From assembly GCF_016908855.1 (NCBI RefSeq), contig NZ_JAFBER010000001.1:310001-374000 (forward strand): DNA of 64,000 nucleotides, written 5' to 3'. The notes under the pieces were generated by a model. That model saw only the letters and a list, made by a program, of their open reading frames with translations, had not been told where the DNA came from and ran no database searches. The position numbers and the translations under genes are program-made. How positions within the stretch are numbered: position 1 is the stretch's first letter; every line of letters begins with the position of its first letter. Of this stretch, positions 25,470 to 33,584 are shown piece by piece. Origin of the DNA: Scopulibacillus daqui. Lineage in GTDB: Bacteria > Bacillota > Bacilli > Bacillales > Sporolactobacillaceae.

Positions 25470-26735
25470 ATGAAAAAACTCACAGCCGCATTAATAGGTG
25501 CCGGCGATAGAGGCGCGCATGCTTATGGGCCGTATGCTGTCAGCTATCCAAATGAATTGCAGTTCGTTGCTGTATGTGATCCTAACGAAGAGAGAAGCTT
25601 CAGGTTCGCGCAAACCCACCGAATAGCTAAGGAACGGATCTACAGCTCGTGGGAAGATATTTTTGAACAGCCAAAATTAGCGGATATAATGGTGATCTGC
25701 ACCTTGGACCGATTGCATTTTGAACCGGCCATTCGCGCTTTGGCGAAAGGATATCATGTCCTTCTTGAAAAGCCGATGTCCCCTGTTCCAGAAGAATGTA
25801 TGAAAATGGCGAAAGCGGCGGAAGAGCATAACCGGTTATTGACCGTTTGTCATGTACTCAGATATACACCGTACTGGTCGGCAATGAAGAGAGTCATTAA
25901 TGAGGGGAAAATTGGTGGCATTATTTCCATTCAACTCAATGAAAATGTCGGTTATTTACATATGGCTCATAGCTTTGTCCGGGGAAATTGGAATCGTTCC
26001 GATGTTACCAGTCCGATGATTTTGCAAAAGTCATGTCACGATATGGATATTTTATCGTGGTTGATTGGCGAACCGTGTTTGCGGGTCAGCTCGTTCGGGT
26101 CTTTAAATCATTTTCGGAAGGAAAACGCGCCGAAGGGATCAGCGGCTTATTGTTTGGACGGCTGTGAGGTTTATCATGAATGTCCATTCTATGCACCGGG
26201 ATTTTATTTGGATGAAGGCCGCAATTGGGCAAGGAAAATAACCGAAGACACCTCCCGTGAAGGTATTATTGAAGCGTTAAAGACAGGGCCATATGGAAAA
26301 TGTGTCTATCAATCTGATAATAATGTCGTTGATCATCAAGTCGTTAATTTAGAATTTAAAGGCGGTGCGACTGCGGCATTTAGTTTGTGCGGATTAACTC
26401 ATAATATCAGTCGAAACATACAAGTGATGGGTACGAAAGGTGAAATTCGCGGTGATATGGAAACAAATTGTTTTATGGTATATGACTTTTTAACGAAAGA
26501 AGAAAATGAAGTCCATGTTCATGCACCGCAATCTGGGCACGGCGGCGGAGATACGGCACTGATAAGAAGTTTTCTTCATGAAGTGCGCCATTTTCAAGGT
26601 CATCAAGGTCTTACGTCGGCCCGTACATCAGTGGAAAGTCATTTGATGGCTTTTGCGGCTGAAAAATCAAGATTAGATAATGGCAAACCGGTGAATTTGC
26701 TTGAATATAAGGACCAGCTTTTACAAAGCTTGTAA
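25470..26735 (+). CDS. Gfo/Idh/MocA-family NAD(P)-dependent oxidoreductase
   Basis: 421 residues. N-terminal Rossmann fold with LIGAGDRGAHAYGPYA (usually GxGxxG), VAVCDPNEER, and the EKPMSP motif carrying the conserved Lys; the C-terminal alpha/beta domain has KSCHDMDILSWLIG with the catalytic-type His and a four-Cys stretch around residues 225-240 (DGCEVYHECPF) that may bind a metal. These enzymes oxidise or epimerise sugars, or cleave glycosides through 3-keto intermediates. The 123-base gap from the porter gene, with a weak hairpin, leaves it open whether it belongs to the same transcript. Start follows AGGGAGG. Confidence 0.85.
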   Translation: MKKLTAALIGAGDRGAHAYGPYAVSYPNELQFVAVCDPNEERSFRFAQTHRIAKERIYSSWEDIFEQPKLADIMVICTLDRLHFEPAIRALAKGYHVLLEKPMSPVPEECMKMAKAAEEHNRLLTVCHVLRYTPYWSAMKRVINEGKIGGIISIQLNENVGYLHMAHSFVRGNWNRSDVTSPMILQKSCHDMDILSWLIGEPCLRVSSFGSLNHFRKENAPKGSAAYCLDGCEVYHECPFYAPGFYLDEGRNWARKITEDTSREGIIEALKTGPYGKCVYQSDNNVVDHQVVNLEFKGGATAAFSLCGLTHNISRNIQVMGTKGEIRGDMETNCFMVYDFLTKEENEVHVHAPQSGHGGGDTALIRSFLHEVRHFQGHQGLTSARTSVESHLMAFAAEKSRLDNGKPVNLLEYKDQLLQSL

Positions 26736-26805
26736 GGGAAAACAGTTAAAAGCAAAGAGGAATTTTCGGAATATCGAATACCGCTATTTAAATTTTGGGA
26801 ATAGC

Positions 26806-26834
26806 TTGACATTTTAAATGTTAACAATTATGCT
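26806..26834 (+). promoter_or_regulatory. SigA-type promoter of the glycine riboswitch-glyA unit
   Basis: TTGACA at 26806-26811, a 17-base spacer, then TATGCT at 26829-26834, about 30 bases before the first aptamer. Confidence 0.8.
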
Positions 26835-26865
26835 AAACGTAACAATGACTTAATATGAGCGGATG

Positions 26866-27056
26866 ACGGTTGTGGGAGAGTGCATTGAGTAAGCCGCCGA
26901 AGGAGCAAGTTCCAAAAAGACCCTTGGAACCAATCTCTCAGGCAGACGAACCGCAGCGGGACGCATCTCTGGAGAGCGCGTATGCGAAATACGCCACCAA
27001 AGGGGAACTCTATCAATCATAGAGTTAAACTCTCAGGTACAAAGGACAGAGAAGGG
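26866..27056 (+). ncRNA. Tandem glycine riboswitch
   Basis: Two glycine aptamers in tandem. Aptamer 1 has GGAGAG at 26875, the GCCGCCGAAGGAGCAA core, CTCTCAGGC and GGGACGCATCT. Aptamer 2 repeats the pattern with GGAGAG at 26971, GCCACCAAAGGGGAA, CTCTCAGGTACAAAGGACAGAG. The end of aptamer 2 is shared with the left arm of a terminator, so glycine binding should prevent termination and turn the downstream glyA on, as in gcvT leaders. Confidence 0.93.
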
Positions 27057-27092
27057 TAGAGAAAGCTGCACTGCCTTTTTCTGTCCTTTTTT
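27041..27092 (+). terminator. Riboswitch-controlled terminator
   Basis: The segment 27041-27056 (starting AAAGGACAGAGAAGG) pairs with 27074-27089 (CCTTTTTCTGTCCTTT) with two wobble pairs, then a T run. The left arm is also the 3' side of the second aptamer's P1 stem, making the two folds mutually exclusive. Confidence 0.88.
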
Positions 27093-27200
27093 ATGCATAT
27101 AAAGGCAGTGGAGCGTCTTGACTTTCAGAGTCGAGGAAAGTCTGCGTCGATTATCGGGAATATTCTAATGACTATCAAAAAAATACGAGGAGGCGTAAAA

Positions 27201-28451
27201 ATGAGTTTAAAACAAAATGATTCAATCATTTATGAAGCCATCGAAAAGGAGAATCATCGCCAGCATCAAACCTTGGAGCTCATTGCATCGGAAAACATTG
27301 TCAGCCAGGATGTATTAGAAGCAATGGGCAGCGTGCTGACCAATAAATATGCGGAAGGCTATCCGGGAAAGCGCTACTATGGCGGATGCGAATTTGTTGA
27401 TATCGCAGAACAGGCAGCTATTGAACGTCTAATTCAGCTCTTTGATGCCAAATATGCCAGTGTTCAACCTCATTCAGGCGCTCAAGCCAATCTCGCCGTT
27501 TTTTATGCGCTGCTTCAGCCGGGGGATAAAGTGATGGGAATGAATCTTTCACATGGCGGCCATTTAACTCATGGAAGTCCTGTCAGCATTTCTGGAAAAT
27601 GGTTTGAAATTGTCTCTTACGGGGTTCGCAAAGATACGCAATTGATTGACTACGATGAACTGGAAAGCATTGCGAGAAAGGAAAAGCCGAAATTAATAAT
27701 CGCAGGTACAAGCGCATATCCAAGAACGATTGATTTTAAAAGGTTTAAAGACATTGCCGATCAAGTCGGCGCTAAATTGATGGTCGATATGGCGCATATT
27801 GCCGGACTTGTCGCAGCAGGTCTTCATCCATCACCGGTGCCTTACGCTGATGCAGTTACCAGTACAACACATAAAACTTTGCGCGGACCGCGCGGCGGCT
27901 TTATTTTAACTAACGATGAGGCATTGATTAAGAAAATAAATAAAGCGGTGTTTCCGGGGATTCAAGGCGGGCCCCTTATGCATGTTATTGCCGCAAAGGC
28001 AGTTGCCTTTCGCGAAGCCCTGCAGCCGAGCTTTAAGGTCTATGCCAAACAAATTATTGAAAATGCAGCAACGCTTGGCGAAACATTAAAAAATGAAGGC
28101 GCGTCCCTTGTCTCAGGCGGAACGGATAATCATATTGTTCTTTTAGATTTGCGCCCTTGGCATTTAACCGGGAAAGAGGCAGAAAAATTATTAGAAGCAG
28201 CCGGCATAACAGTTAATAAAAATACGATTCCGTATGATCCTGAAAAGCCGTTTGTGACGAGCGGTATCCGCATGGGAACAGCTGCTTTAACGACACGGGG
28301 CATGAAGCAGGATGACATGGTGAAGATCGGGCAAGTCATTGCGAATGTCTTAAAAAACAAAGGAGATGAGGATGTTCTCAGTCAAGCAAAAGCAACAACA
28401 AAAGCCATTTGTGATGCTTATCCATTATTTCAACAGCCGGCGCATGTATAA
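27201..28451 (+). CDS. glyA: Serine hydroxymethyltransferase
   Basis: 416 residues, full length. Landmarks: [31 protein letters not shown], the PLP-binding [13 protein letters not shown] with its Lys near residue 225, and [13 protein letters not shown] near the end. It interconverts serine and glycine with tetrahydrofolate. The ATG at 27201 follows GAGGAGG; 36 further open codons run back into the riboswitch terminator and are not translated. Control by a glycine-sensing ON switch suggests that here the enzyme serves to remove excess glycine. A separate housekeeping glyA elsewhere on the chromosome is possible. Confidence 0.95.
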   Translation: MSLKQNDSIIYEAIEKENHRQHQTLELIASENIVSQDVLEAMGSVLTNKYAEGYPGKRYYGGCEFVDIAEQAAIERLIQLFDAKYASVQPHSGAQANLAVFYALLQPGDKVMGMNLSHGGHLTHGSPVSISGKWFEIVSYGVRKDTQLIDYDELESIARKEKPKLIIAGTSAYPRTIDFKRFKDIADQVGAKLMVDMAHIAGLVAAGLHPSPVPYADAVTSTTHKTLRGPRGGFILTNDEALIKKINKAVFPGIQGGPLMHVIAAKAVAFREALQPSFKVYAKQIIENAATLGETLKNEGASLVSGGTDNHIVLLDLRPWHLTGKEAEKLLEAAGITVNKNTIPYDPEKPFVTSGIRMGTAALTTRGMKQDDMVKIGQVIANVLKNKGDEDVLSQAKATTKAICDAYPLFQQPAHV

Positions 28452-28590
28452 GAAGGCGCATTAGCCCGGTGCACGAAAGTTATTTTGGCATAGCCGGTTC
28501 AATAAAGCTCTTCAACAGCGGAGAGGGCGTCGGCAGACAAGTTGAAATAAAGGTGTATGGCAAAAATGCCTTGAAAGAAGGTGGGATTCA

Positions 28591-28896
28591 ATGGTTATAA
28601 AGCTGACGGAATCAGCATTGAACAAGCTCAAAGAACAAATCATGACAGAAAAACAACTTCCGCGGATTGACGCCGATGTTAGAGGCGGATGCGGATTATC
28701 CGTGAACTTTACGCTTGTCTTTGATGAACCGCGCCGAAACGATGAAATAATTAAATTTGATGGCATTCAAATTCGCATCGATCGATTTACTAAACGTTAT
28801 TTGGACGAAGAAACACAAATTGATTATAGCCATGAACACGGCTTTTTCACAGGAGAAAGTTTTGCATCAAGCGCGTGTGCCATTGAAATTGATTAA
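28591..28896 (+). CDS. HesB/IscA-like iron-sulfur biosynthesis family protein (YqkB-like)
   Basis: 101 residues. The fold pattern of the HesB core is visible (KLTESALNKLKEQIM, DADVRGGCGLSVNFTLVFDEP, IQIRIDRFTKRYLDEE, IDYS). It has two Cys (about residues 34 and 96) and lacks the CxC near the C-terminus used by canonical IscA, so it may bind iron differently or act as a scaffold relative. Start ATG follows GAAGGTGGG. It lies 139 bases after glyA and is separated from the convergent genes by a hairpin terminator. Confidence 0.75.
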   Translation: MVIKLTESALNKLKEQIMTEKQLPRIDADVRGGCGLSVNFTLVFDEPRRNDEIIKFDGIQIRIDRFTKRYLDEETQIDYSHEHGFFTGESFASSACAIEID

Positions 28897-28939
28897 CTGA
28901 AAGTATAGGCAGCGCTTTGTTAAACCATAAGCAATAAAA

Positions 28940-28986
28940 AGGGCTGATCAAAAAGACGCTTATAAATGCCTTTTTGAATCAGTCCT
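28940..28986. terminator. Bidirectional terminator
   Basis: A long imperfect stem, AGGGCTGATCAAAAAGACGC against GCCTTTTTGAATCAGTCCT, between the convergent genes ending at 28896 and 28992. A-rich and T-rich arms make it usable in both directions. Confidence 0.75.
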
Positions 28987-28991
28987 ATTTG

Positions 28992-29450
28992 TTATAAAAG
29001 CCAACGATAGAATTGATATATCAAGAACAGAAAGACTGCATAGCCGAAAATAGAATAAGTATGGTTCCAATCGGCACTATGAGCGAAAAAACCCCACTTT
29101 TCGGCGACGGCTTCAATCAGGCTCACTAATAAACTTGCCAGCAATATAAATACGATCCTTAGAAAGGGATGCAAATGTTTGGCGATCTGTATATATACCG
29201 CTGTGAAAGCCGGCAATATGAATAGTGTAAAAGCTATATTAATAGTAAACACATCCGGGAGGGGTCTTATTGGAAAAGCATACATTTTTTTGCCGACGAA
29301 TATTAAATCCAAATAAGTCCCGATTAAAGAAACAAGGGAGATCGTTGCAAACAGCGCTCTTCGTTCATTTTGATTCTTCTTCTTCCCTGAGGAAAGCTTT
29401 TTTTGCCATAATCGTAAGTTCGATTTTTTCAAGCGTTTTACAGTATTCAT
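28992..29450 (-). CDS. CBO0543-type small integral membrane protein
   Basis: About 152 residues with four membrane segments and the WNHTYSIFGYAVF stretch near the C-terminus that I associate with the CBO0543 family of Firmicutes membrane proteins, whose function is unknown. The N-terminal 35 residues are very basic. The start is uncertain: the ATG at 29450 has GGAAAG seven bases upstream but overlaps the DUF2515 gene by 86 bases; an ATG at 29498 would overlap more. No good start exists after the overlap, so a real overlap or a rare start codon must be involved. Confidence 0.65.
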   Translation of the reverse strand: MNTVKRLKKSNLRLWQKKLSSGKKKNQNERRALFATISLVSLIGTYLDLIFVGKKMYAFPIRPLPDVFTINIAFTLFILPAFTAVYIQIAKHLHPFLRIVFILLASLLVSLIEAVAEKWGFFAHSADWNHTYSIFGYAVFLFLIYQFYRWLL

Positions 29451-30537
29451 TATAAATCTTTCCATCGGAATCAACTTCCTTGCCAGTAAGGTATTCAATC
29501 ACATGCCAGTCATTAAACCAATCCCCGCTTTCTGCTTTTTTATGATTAACATTTGCCCAAGCATATTTTAAAGGCGGACTGTACAGCCGCTCTGCTCCTT
29601 TTCTTAATTGGCAGTTTTTAATGCGGCGCCTATAAAGCCCGCGGGGGAATGACTCATTAACATCATTAAATAAATGCGGCCAGTAGTCTTTTCTGGAACC
29701 CGTATGCGGATGGTCTTTTGCCCAGTGATAGGCGCCTGATAGAATGTCTTTATGCCGAAATAAAAGGGCGTACAACCTTTTCCCCAATAAAATCCGCTCG
29801 TGGACGGACGTGAAATGTCTTGATGTTTCGCCGACAAGCAAAGCTTTTTTGCTTCCTTCTTCATAATAAGGAAAAAGAATATGGTTAAAGCGAAAAAAGT
29901 CATAAAGTTTAAAACCGACAGTGCTTAAAACAGCTTTTTTAAAATAGTTATTCTGCATCACTCTTTTTTCCAAATAATGTTGTTCATTAATAATGGTTGC
30001 AATGCACAGCGGATACGGGTCGCGATTTTCCCAAAAATAATTCCACATCGTTTCCATAAAGGTTGAAACATCGAAAAAAGGGAGAAGGTAAAACATTTTT
30101 TTATTCCGTTTAAGGCACTGTTCATACAACAAAAACTGCGGGTAAACATCTTGAAATATCAGCCAGTTGCCGCGCTCCAAAAAGGAAAAAAAGACACGCT
30201 GTTCATCTTCGGACAACAGCTTCGTAAACAGCTCCCCTTTTAAATCGGTCATATTCCAGCCGCCGTTGCGCGATACCATATGTCCAAGAAATGCCCAGTG
30301 GATGTCAGGATGCTGGAGGTAGAAGTTAAAATAGGCATGCGTTCGCGTGACGTTGTTTTGATTATATTTCTCAGTCTGTTTATTAATAAAGTGAATCAGC
30401 TTTTTTTCCTCTTCAGATAATGAAATTGCCTGTTTGGACGAAACCTTTCCTTTACTTTTCCTCTTTAATTCTTTTTTAACGTCTGAAAATGAATACAGCA
30501 AAAACGGCATCATCCCTTTGCGATTGGCCTTATCCAT
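29365..30537 (-). CDS. DUF2515-family protein (YppC-like)
   Basis: 390 residues, soluble, rich in Trp, Phe and His. Recognisable stretches are NNVTRTHAYFNFYLQHPDIHWAFLGHMVSRNGGWNMTDLKG and, near the C-terminus, NVNHKKAESGDWFNDWHVIEYLTG. The family is confined to Bacillales and has no known activity; B. subtilis YppC is the reference. The start ATG at 30537 has only a weak ribosome site. It is transcribed away from sqhC, and the membrane-protein gene downstream overlaps its 3' end. Confidence 0.78.
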   Translation of the reverse strand: MDKANRKGMMPFLLYSFSDVKKELKRKSKGKVSSKQAISLSEEEKKLIHFINKQTEKYNQNNVTRTHAYFNFYLQHPDIHWAFLGHMVSRNGGWNMTDLKGELFTKLLSEDEQRVFFSFLERGNWLIFQDVYPQFLLYEQCLKRNKKMFYLLPFFDVSTFMETMWNYFWENRDPYPLCIATIINEQHYLEKRVMQNNYFKKAVLSTVGFKLYDFFRFNHILFPYYEEGSKKALLVGETSRHFTSVHERILLGKRLYALLFRHKDILSGAYHWAKDHPHTGSRKDYWPHLFNDVNESFPRGLYRRRIKNCQLRKGAERLYSPPLKYAWANVNHKKAESGDWFNDWHVIEYLTGKEVDSDGKIYNEYCKTLEKIELTIMAKKAFLREEEESK

Positions 30538-30639
30538 TTCATTACTTTATGAATATTTGCGCTTAACAGCGAATATGAATACAAAGATGTATTGATATGG
30601 AATGTCAATTTTTTAAAGTTTTAAGAAAGGGTTGATGAT

Positions 30640-32520
30640 GTGATGCATCAATTAAACACTGAAATCAACCGTATGACCCATCAGTTAGTAAGGGAACAAG
30701 AACGTGACGGATCTTGGCATTACCCTTTTGAAACAGGCATTTCTACAGATTGTTATATGATTATCTTATTGCGGACATTAGAATTAGATGATGAAGTTTT
30801 GATTAAACAGCTGGCAGAACGCATTCTTTCTAAGCAAGCGTCCAATGGATCATGGAAGCTGTTTTATGATGAGGGAGACGGCAATTTAACGGCAACGGTT
30901 GAAGCGTACTATGCGCTTCTATACTCAGGGTATTTTGATAAGCAAGATCCGCAGATGCAAAAAATCAAACACTTTATCCTTTCCAAAGGCGGGATAACGA
31001 AAGTTCATATGTTTACGAAAATCATGCTGGCTATGACGGGTCAATATCGGTGGCCGTTTTTTCCGGTTTCAGTTGAATTCATGCTTCTGCCCCATTCATT
31101 TCCTATTAACCTATTTGATTTTTCTGTATACGGGAGAGCTAACATTGTACCGATTCTTATTCTCGCAAATTACGAGTTCAGCAAAACTACCGAACAATCT
31201 CCTGATCTGACAGATTTGTTTTTAAGGAGAGAGGAGCGCAATAGAAAGGAACGGTTTTTTGCAGACGAGCGCGGCGTTTTCAATACGATTGTCGATGCAA
31301 TTAATCAAGGCATTGATAAACTTATCGGACTCCCGGAGCATCTGCATGCAATGGCTTTAAAGCGGGCTGAACAATATATGCTGGAGAGAATCGAGCCGGA
31401 CGGCACTTTTTACAGTTATTTCAGTTCAACTTTTCTCATGATTTTCGCTTTGTTGGCCAGGGGGTACTCCAGCAGAGATTCACTGATTATGCGTGCGATT
31501 CAAGGGTTAAAATCAATGATTTGCCGAATTGATGGACACATACACTGCCAATATACAACGGCAACGGTCTGGAATACAGCATTAATGAGCTATGCTTTGC
31601 AAGAGGCGGGCGTTCCTTACACTTCAGATGCGATTCGGAAAGCCAACCAATACTTGCTTTCCCGTCAGCACGTTAAATATGGTGACTGGGTCATTCATAA
31701 TCCAAACGCAGCGCCGGGCGGGTGGGGATTTTCTAATATTAATACCATCAATCCCGATAATGACGATACAACGGCCAGTCTGAGAGCGATTCGTACTGCC
31801 GCGATCGAACAGGCCGATTACCGGGAGGCATGGGATCGCGGGATTGACTGGGTGATTTCAATGCAGAATAATGACGGCGGCTGGGCGGCATTTGAAAAAA
31901 ATGTTGATAAAAAAATACTTAACTTACTGCCGGTCGAAGGAGCAAAAGATTTGCTTACCGATCCATCGACTGTCGATTTAACTGGCCGTACGCTAGAGTT
32001 TTTCGGAAATGACACTCAGTTAAATATTCATTATTCAAGAATTCAGCGCGGCGTCAACTGGCTGTTAGGCAGTCAAAACAAAGACGGTTCATGGATCGGA
32101 AGGTGGGGAGTCTATATATACGGTACGTGGGCGGCTGTTACGGGAATGCTGGCTGTCGGGATTTCACCGCTGCATCCTTCCGTTCAAAAAGGTCTGAAAT
32201 GGCTTTGCGCGATTCAAAATCCGGACGGGGGCTGGGGAGAGTCTTCAAGAAGCGATATCGAAAAACGATACGTCCCATTAAAGGCAAGCACACGAACCCA
32301 TACTGCTTGGGCGCTTGATGCTTTGATCAGTGCAGAAAACAAAGCAACACCGGAAATAAACCGGGGGATAAAGTTCCTAATCGAACATAAAGAGAAGGAT
32401 TGGACAGCTTCTTATCCGAAAGGGAGGGGGATGGCAGGCGCATTCTATATCGATTATCACTGTTATGAATATGTCTGGCCTCTTCTGGCATTGGCCCATT
32501 ATAAAAAGAAATTCCAATAA
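30640..32520 (+). CDS. sqhC: Squalene-hopene cyclase / sporulenol synthase
   Basis: 626 residues, the length of bacterial squalene-type cyclases. The protonating motif DNDDT is at about residues 372-376, and QW repeats are seen at QNNDGGWAAFE, QNKDGSWIGRWGVYIYGTWA and QNPDGGWGES, ending with FYIDYHCYEYVWPLLALAHY. It cyclises a C30 or longer polyprene into a hopanoid-like polycycle at the membrane; in B. subtilis the homolog makes sporulenol in spores. GTG 30640 or ATG 30643 can be the start behind AAAGGG. No squalene synthesis genes lie nearby, so the substrate cannot be inferred from context. Confidence 0.93.
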   Translation: MMHQLNTEINRMTHQLVREQERDGSWHYPFETGISTDCYMIILLRTLELDDEVLIKQLAERILSKQASNGSWKLFYDEGDGNLTATVEAYYALLYSGYFDKQDPQMQKIKHFILSKGGITKVHMFTKIMLAMTGQYRWPFFPVSVEFMLLPHSFPINLFDFSVYGRANIVPILILANYEFSKTTEQSPDLTDLFLRREERNRKERFFADERGVFNTIVDAINQGIDKLIGLPEHLHAMALKRAEQYMLERIEPDGTFYSYFSSTFLMIFALLARGYSSRDSLIMRAIQGLKSMICRIDGHIHCQYTTATVWNTALMSYALQEAGVPYTSDAIRKANQYLLSRQHVKYGDWVIHNPNAAPGGWGFSNINTINPDNDDTTASLRAIRTAAIEQADYREAWDRGIDWVISMQNNDGGWAAFEKNVDKKILNLLPVEGAKDLLTDPSTVDLTGRTLEFFGNDTQLNIHYSRIQRGVNWLLGSQNKDGSWIGRWGVYIYGTWAAVTGMLAVGISPLHPSVQKGLKWLCAIQNPDGGWGESSRSDIEKRYVPLKASTRTHTAWALDALISAENKATPEINRGIKFLIEHKEKDWTASYPKGRGMAGAFYIDYHCYEYVWPLLALAHYKKKFQ

Positions 32521-32682
32521 ATACAGGGGATTGAGGTTCAGCATGAAATGCCTTTGACAATGACCTTCCGCATCATTTAAGAATAAGCGGGAGTTTTTTG
32601 TTTATAAACCCGTTGGCGTACCTTTTCTTCTAAATGAATGTTTCGATGAATTTAAGATTCGTGTAAACTAATAAATAATGGA

Positions 32683-32706
32683 CTTTTGTATTTATGTATA
32701 CAAAAG
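32683..32706. promoter_or_regulatory. Palindromic operator upstream of the GntR regulator gene
   Basis: CTTTTGTAT and ATACAAAAG form a perfect 9-bp inverted repeat with a 6-base centre, and TGTATACA occurs at 32695-32702. The same TGTATACA core occurs twice ahead of prpC, so this is a probable autoregulatory site of the GntR protein encoded 40 bases downstream. Confidence 0.65.
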
Positions 32707-32745
32707 CCATGCTTTTTAAAAAAAGCGTATTGATGGGAAGGACGT

Positions 32746-33444
32746 ATGATCATGTCTCATACAAAATTTAAAAGACAAGCAGTCAGCGATGCGGCCTATC
32801 ATAACATCAAGCAGAAGATTATTGATTTAGATTACAAACCAGATCAGCCGCTGAGCGAAGAGATGCTGACGGGTGAAATGAATATCAGCCGCACGCCTCT
32901 AAGACAGGCCTTGCATCGGTTAGAGCTGGAGGGGTTGATTAACCGGCGGGCAAACGGAAGAATTGCTGTTGCCTCGGTAACTATTGAGGAGGCTGAGGAA
33001 GTTTTCAAGGTTCGCGAAGTGTTGGAAGGCTTAATCGCAAAAGAGGCCGCTCAACATATATCCTCAGAACAAATCGAAAAATTGGAGGAAGTGCTTGTAG
33101 TTATGGAACGGGCGGCGGAAAAAGGCAAGAACATCAGCCTCATTCGTCACGGCAGTGAATTTCATCATATTTTATATACAGCTGGGAGAAATGAGACAGC
33201 TCTCCGGTTTTTGGAGCAGCTAAACACGCGAATTGAGCGCTATCGCCGCTTAGGCGGTTATTTAAACCCGCAATATGTTCCGATGCTGCCTGTTCAAGAA
33301 CATCGGGAAATTTACAATTGCATACGGGAACATCATTTGGAAGAGGCGGAAAAGGCTATGCGCGCACATATCAGGCGGAGCCTGGCATTGACCAAAAAAA
33401 CATTGCGAAATTATTTCCATCCCAATGGCGCAAAGGAAGATTAA
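32746..33444 (+). CDS. GntR-family (FadR/FCD) regulator of the methylcitrate operon
   Basis: 232 residues. N-terminal winged helix (AAYHNIKQKIIDLDYKPDQPLSEEMLTGEMNISRTPLRQALHRLELEGLI), then an all-helical FCD effector domain with RHGSEFHHIL and HREIYNCIREHHLEEAEKAMRAHI, where His residues typical of metal-dependent FCD domains are present. It lies directly upstream of prpC-prpD-prpB in the same direction, with matching TGTATACA boxes at its own promoter and at prpC. It probably senses a methylcitrate-cycle intermediate. ATG 32746 is close to its AAGGA; ATG 32752 is a possible alternative. Confidence 0.88.
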   Translation: MIMSHTKFKRQAVSDAAYHNIKQKIIDLDYKPDQPLSEEMLTGEMNISRTPLRQALHRLELEGLINRRANGRIAVASVTIEEAEEVFKVREVLEGLIAKEAAQHISSEQIEKLEEVLVVMERAAEKGKNISLIRHGSEFHHILYTAGRNETALRFLEQLNTRIERYRRLGGYLNPQYVPMLPVQEHREIYNCIREHHLEEAEKAMRAHIRRSLALTKKTLRNYFHPNGAKED

Positions 33445-33459
33445 TTTTAATTTTTTTAA

Positions 33460-33488
33460 TTGACACTCATTTTTGAAGTGTATACAAT
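33460..33488 (+). promoter_or_regulatory. SigA promoter of the prp operon
   Basis: TTGACA at 33460-33465, a 17-base spacer and TACAAT at 33483-33488. The -10 element overlaps a TGTATACA box at 33479-33486, so operator binding would compete with RNA polymerase. Confidence 0.82.
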
Positions 33489-33500
33489 TAGACTAGGCGG

Positions 33501-33520
33501 TATAATTGTATACAATTATA
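33501..33520. promoter_or_regulatory. Perfect palindromic operator of the prp operon
   Basis: TATAATTGTATACAATTATA is a perfect 20-bp palindrome just after the -10 element. Its TGTATACA core is 28 bp centre-to-centre from the box overlapping the promoter. Confidence 0.78.
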
Positions 33521-33584
33521 CTTTTTAAGAAGAAAGCGGTTTAAATTGTCCTATTTTCTGAATTGACAAAAGGGAGGAACTTGA

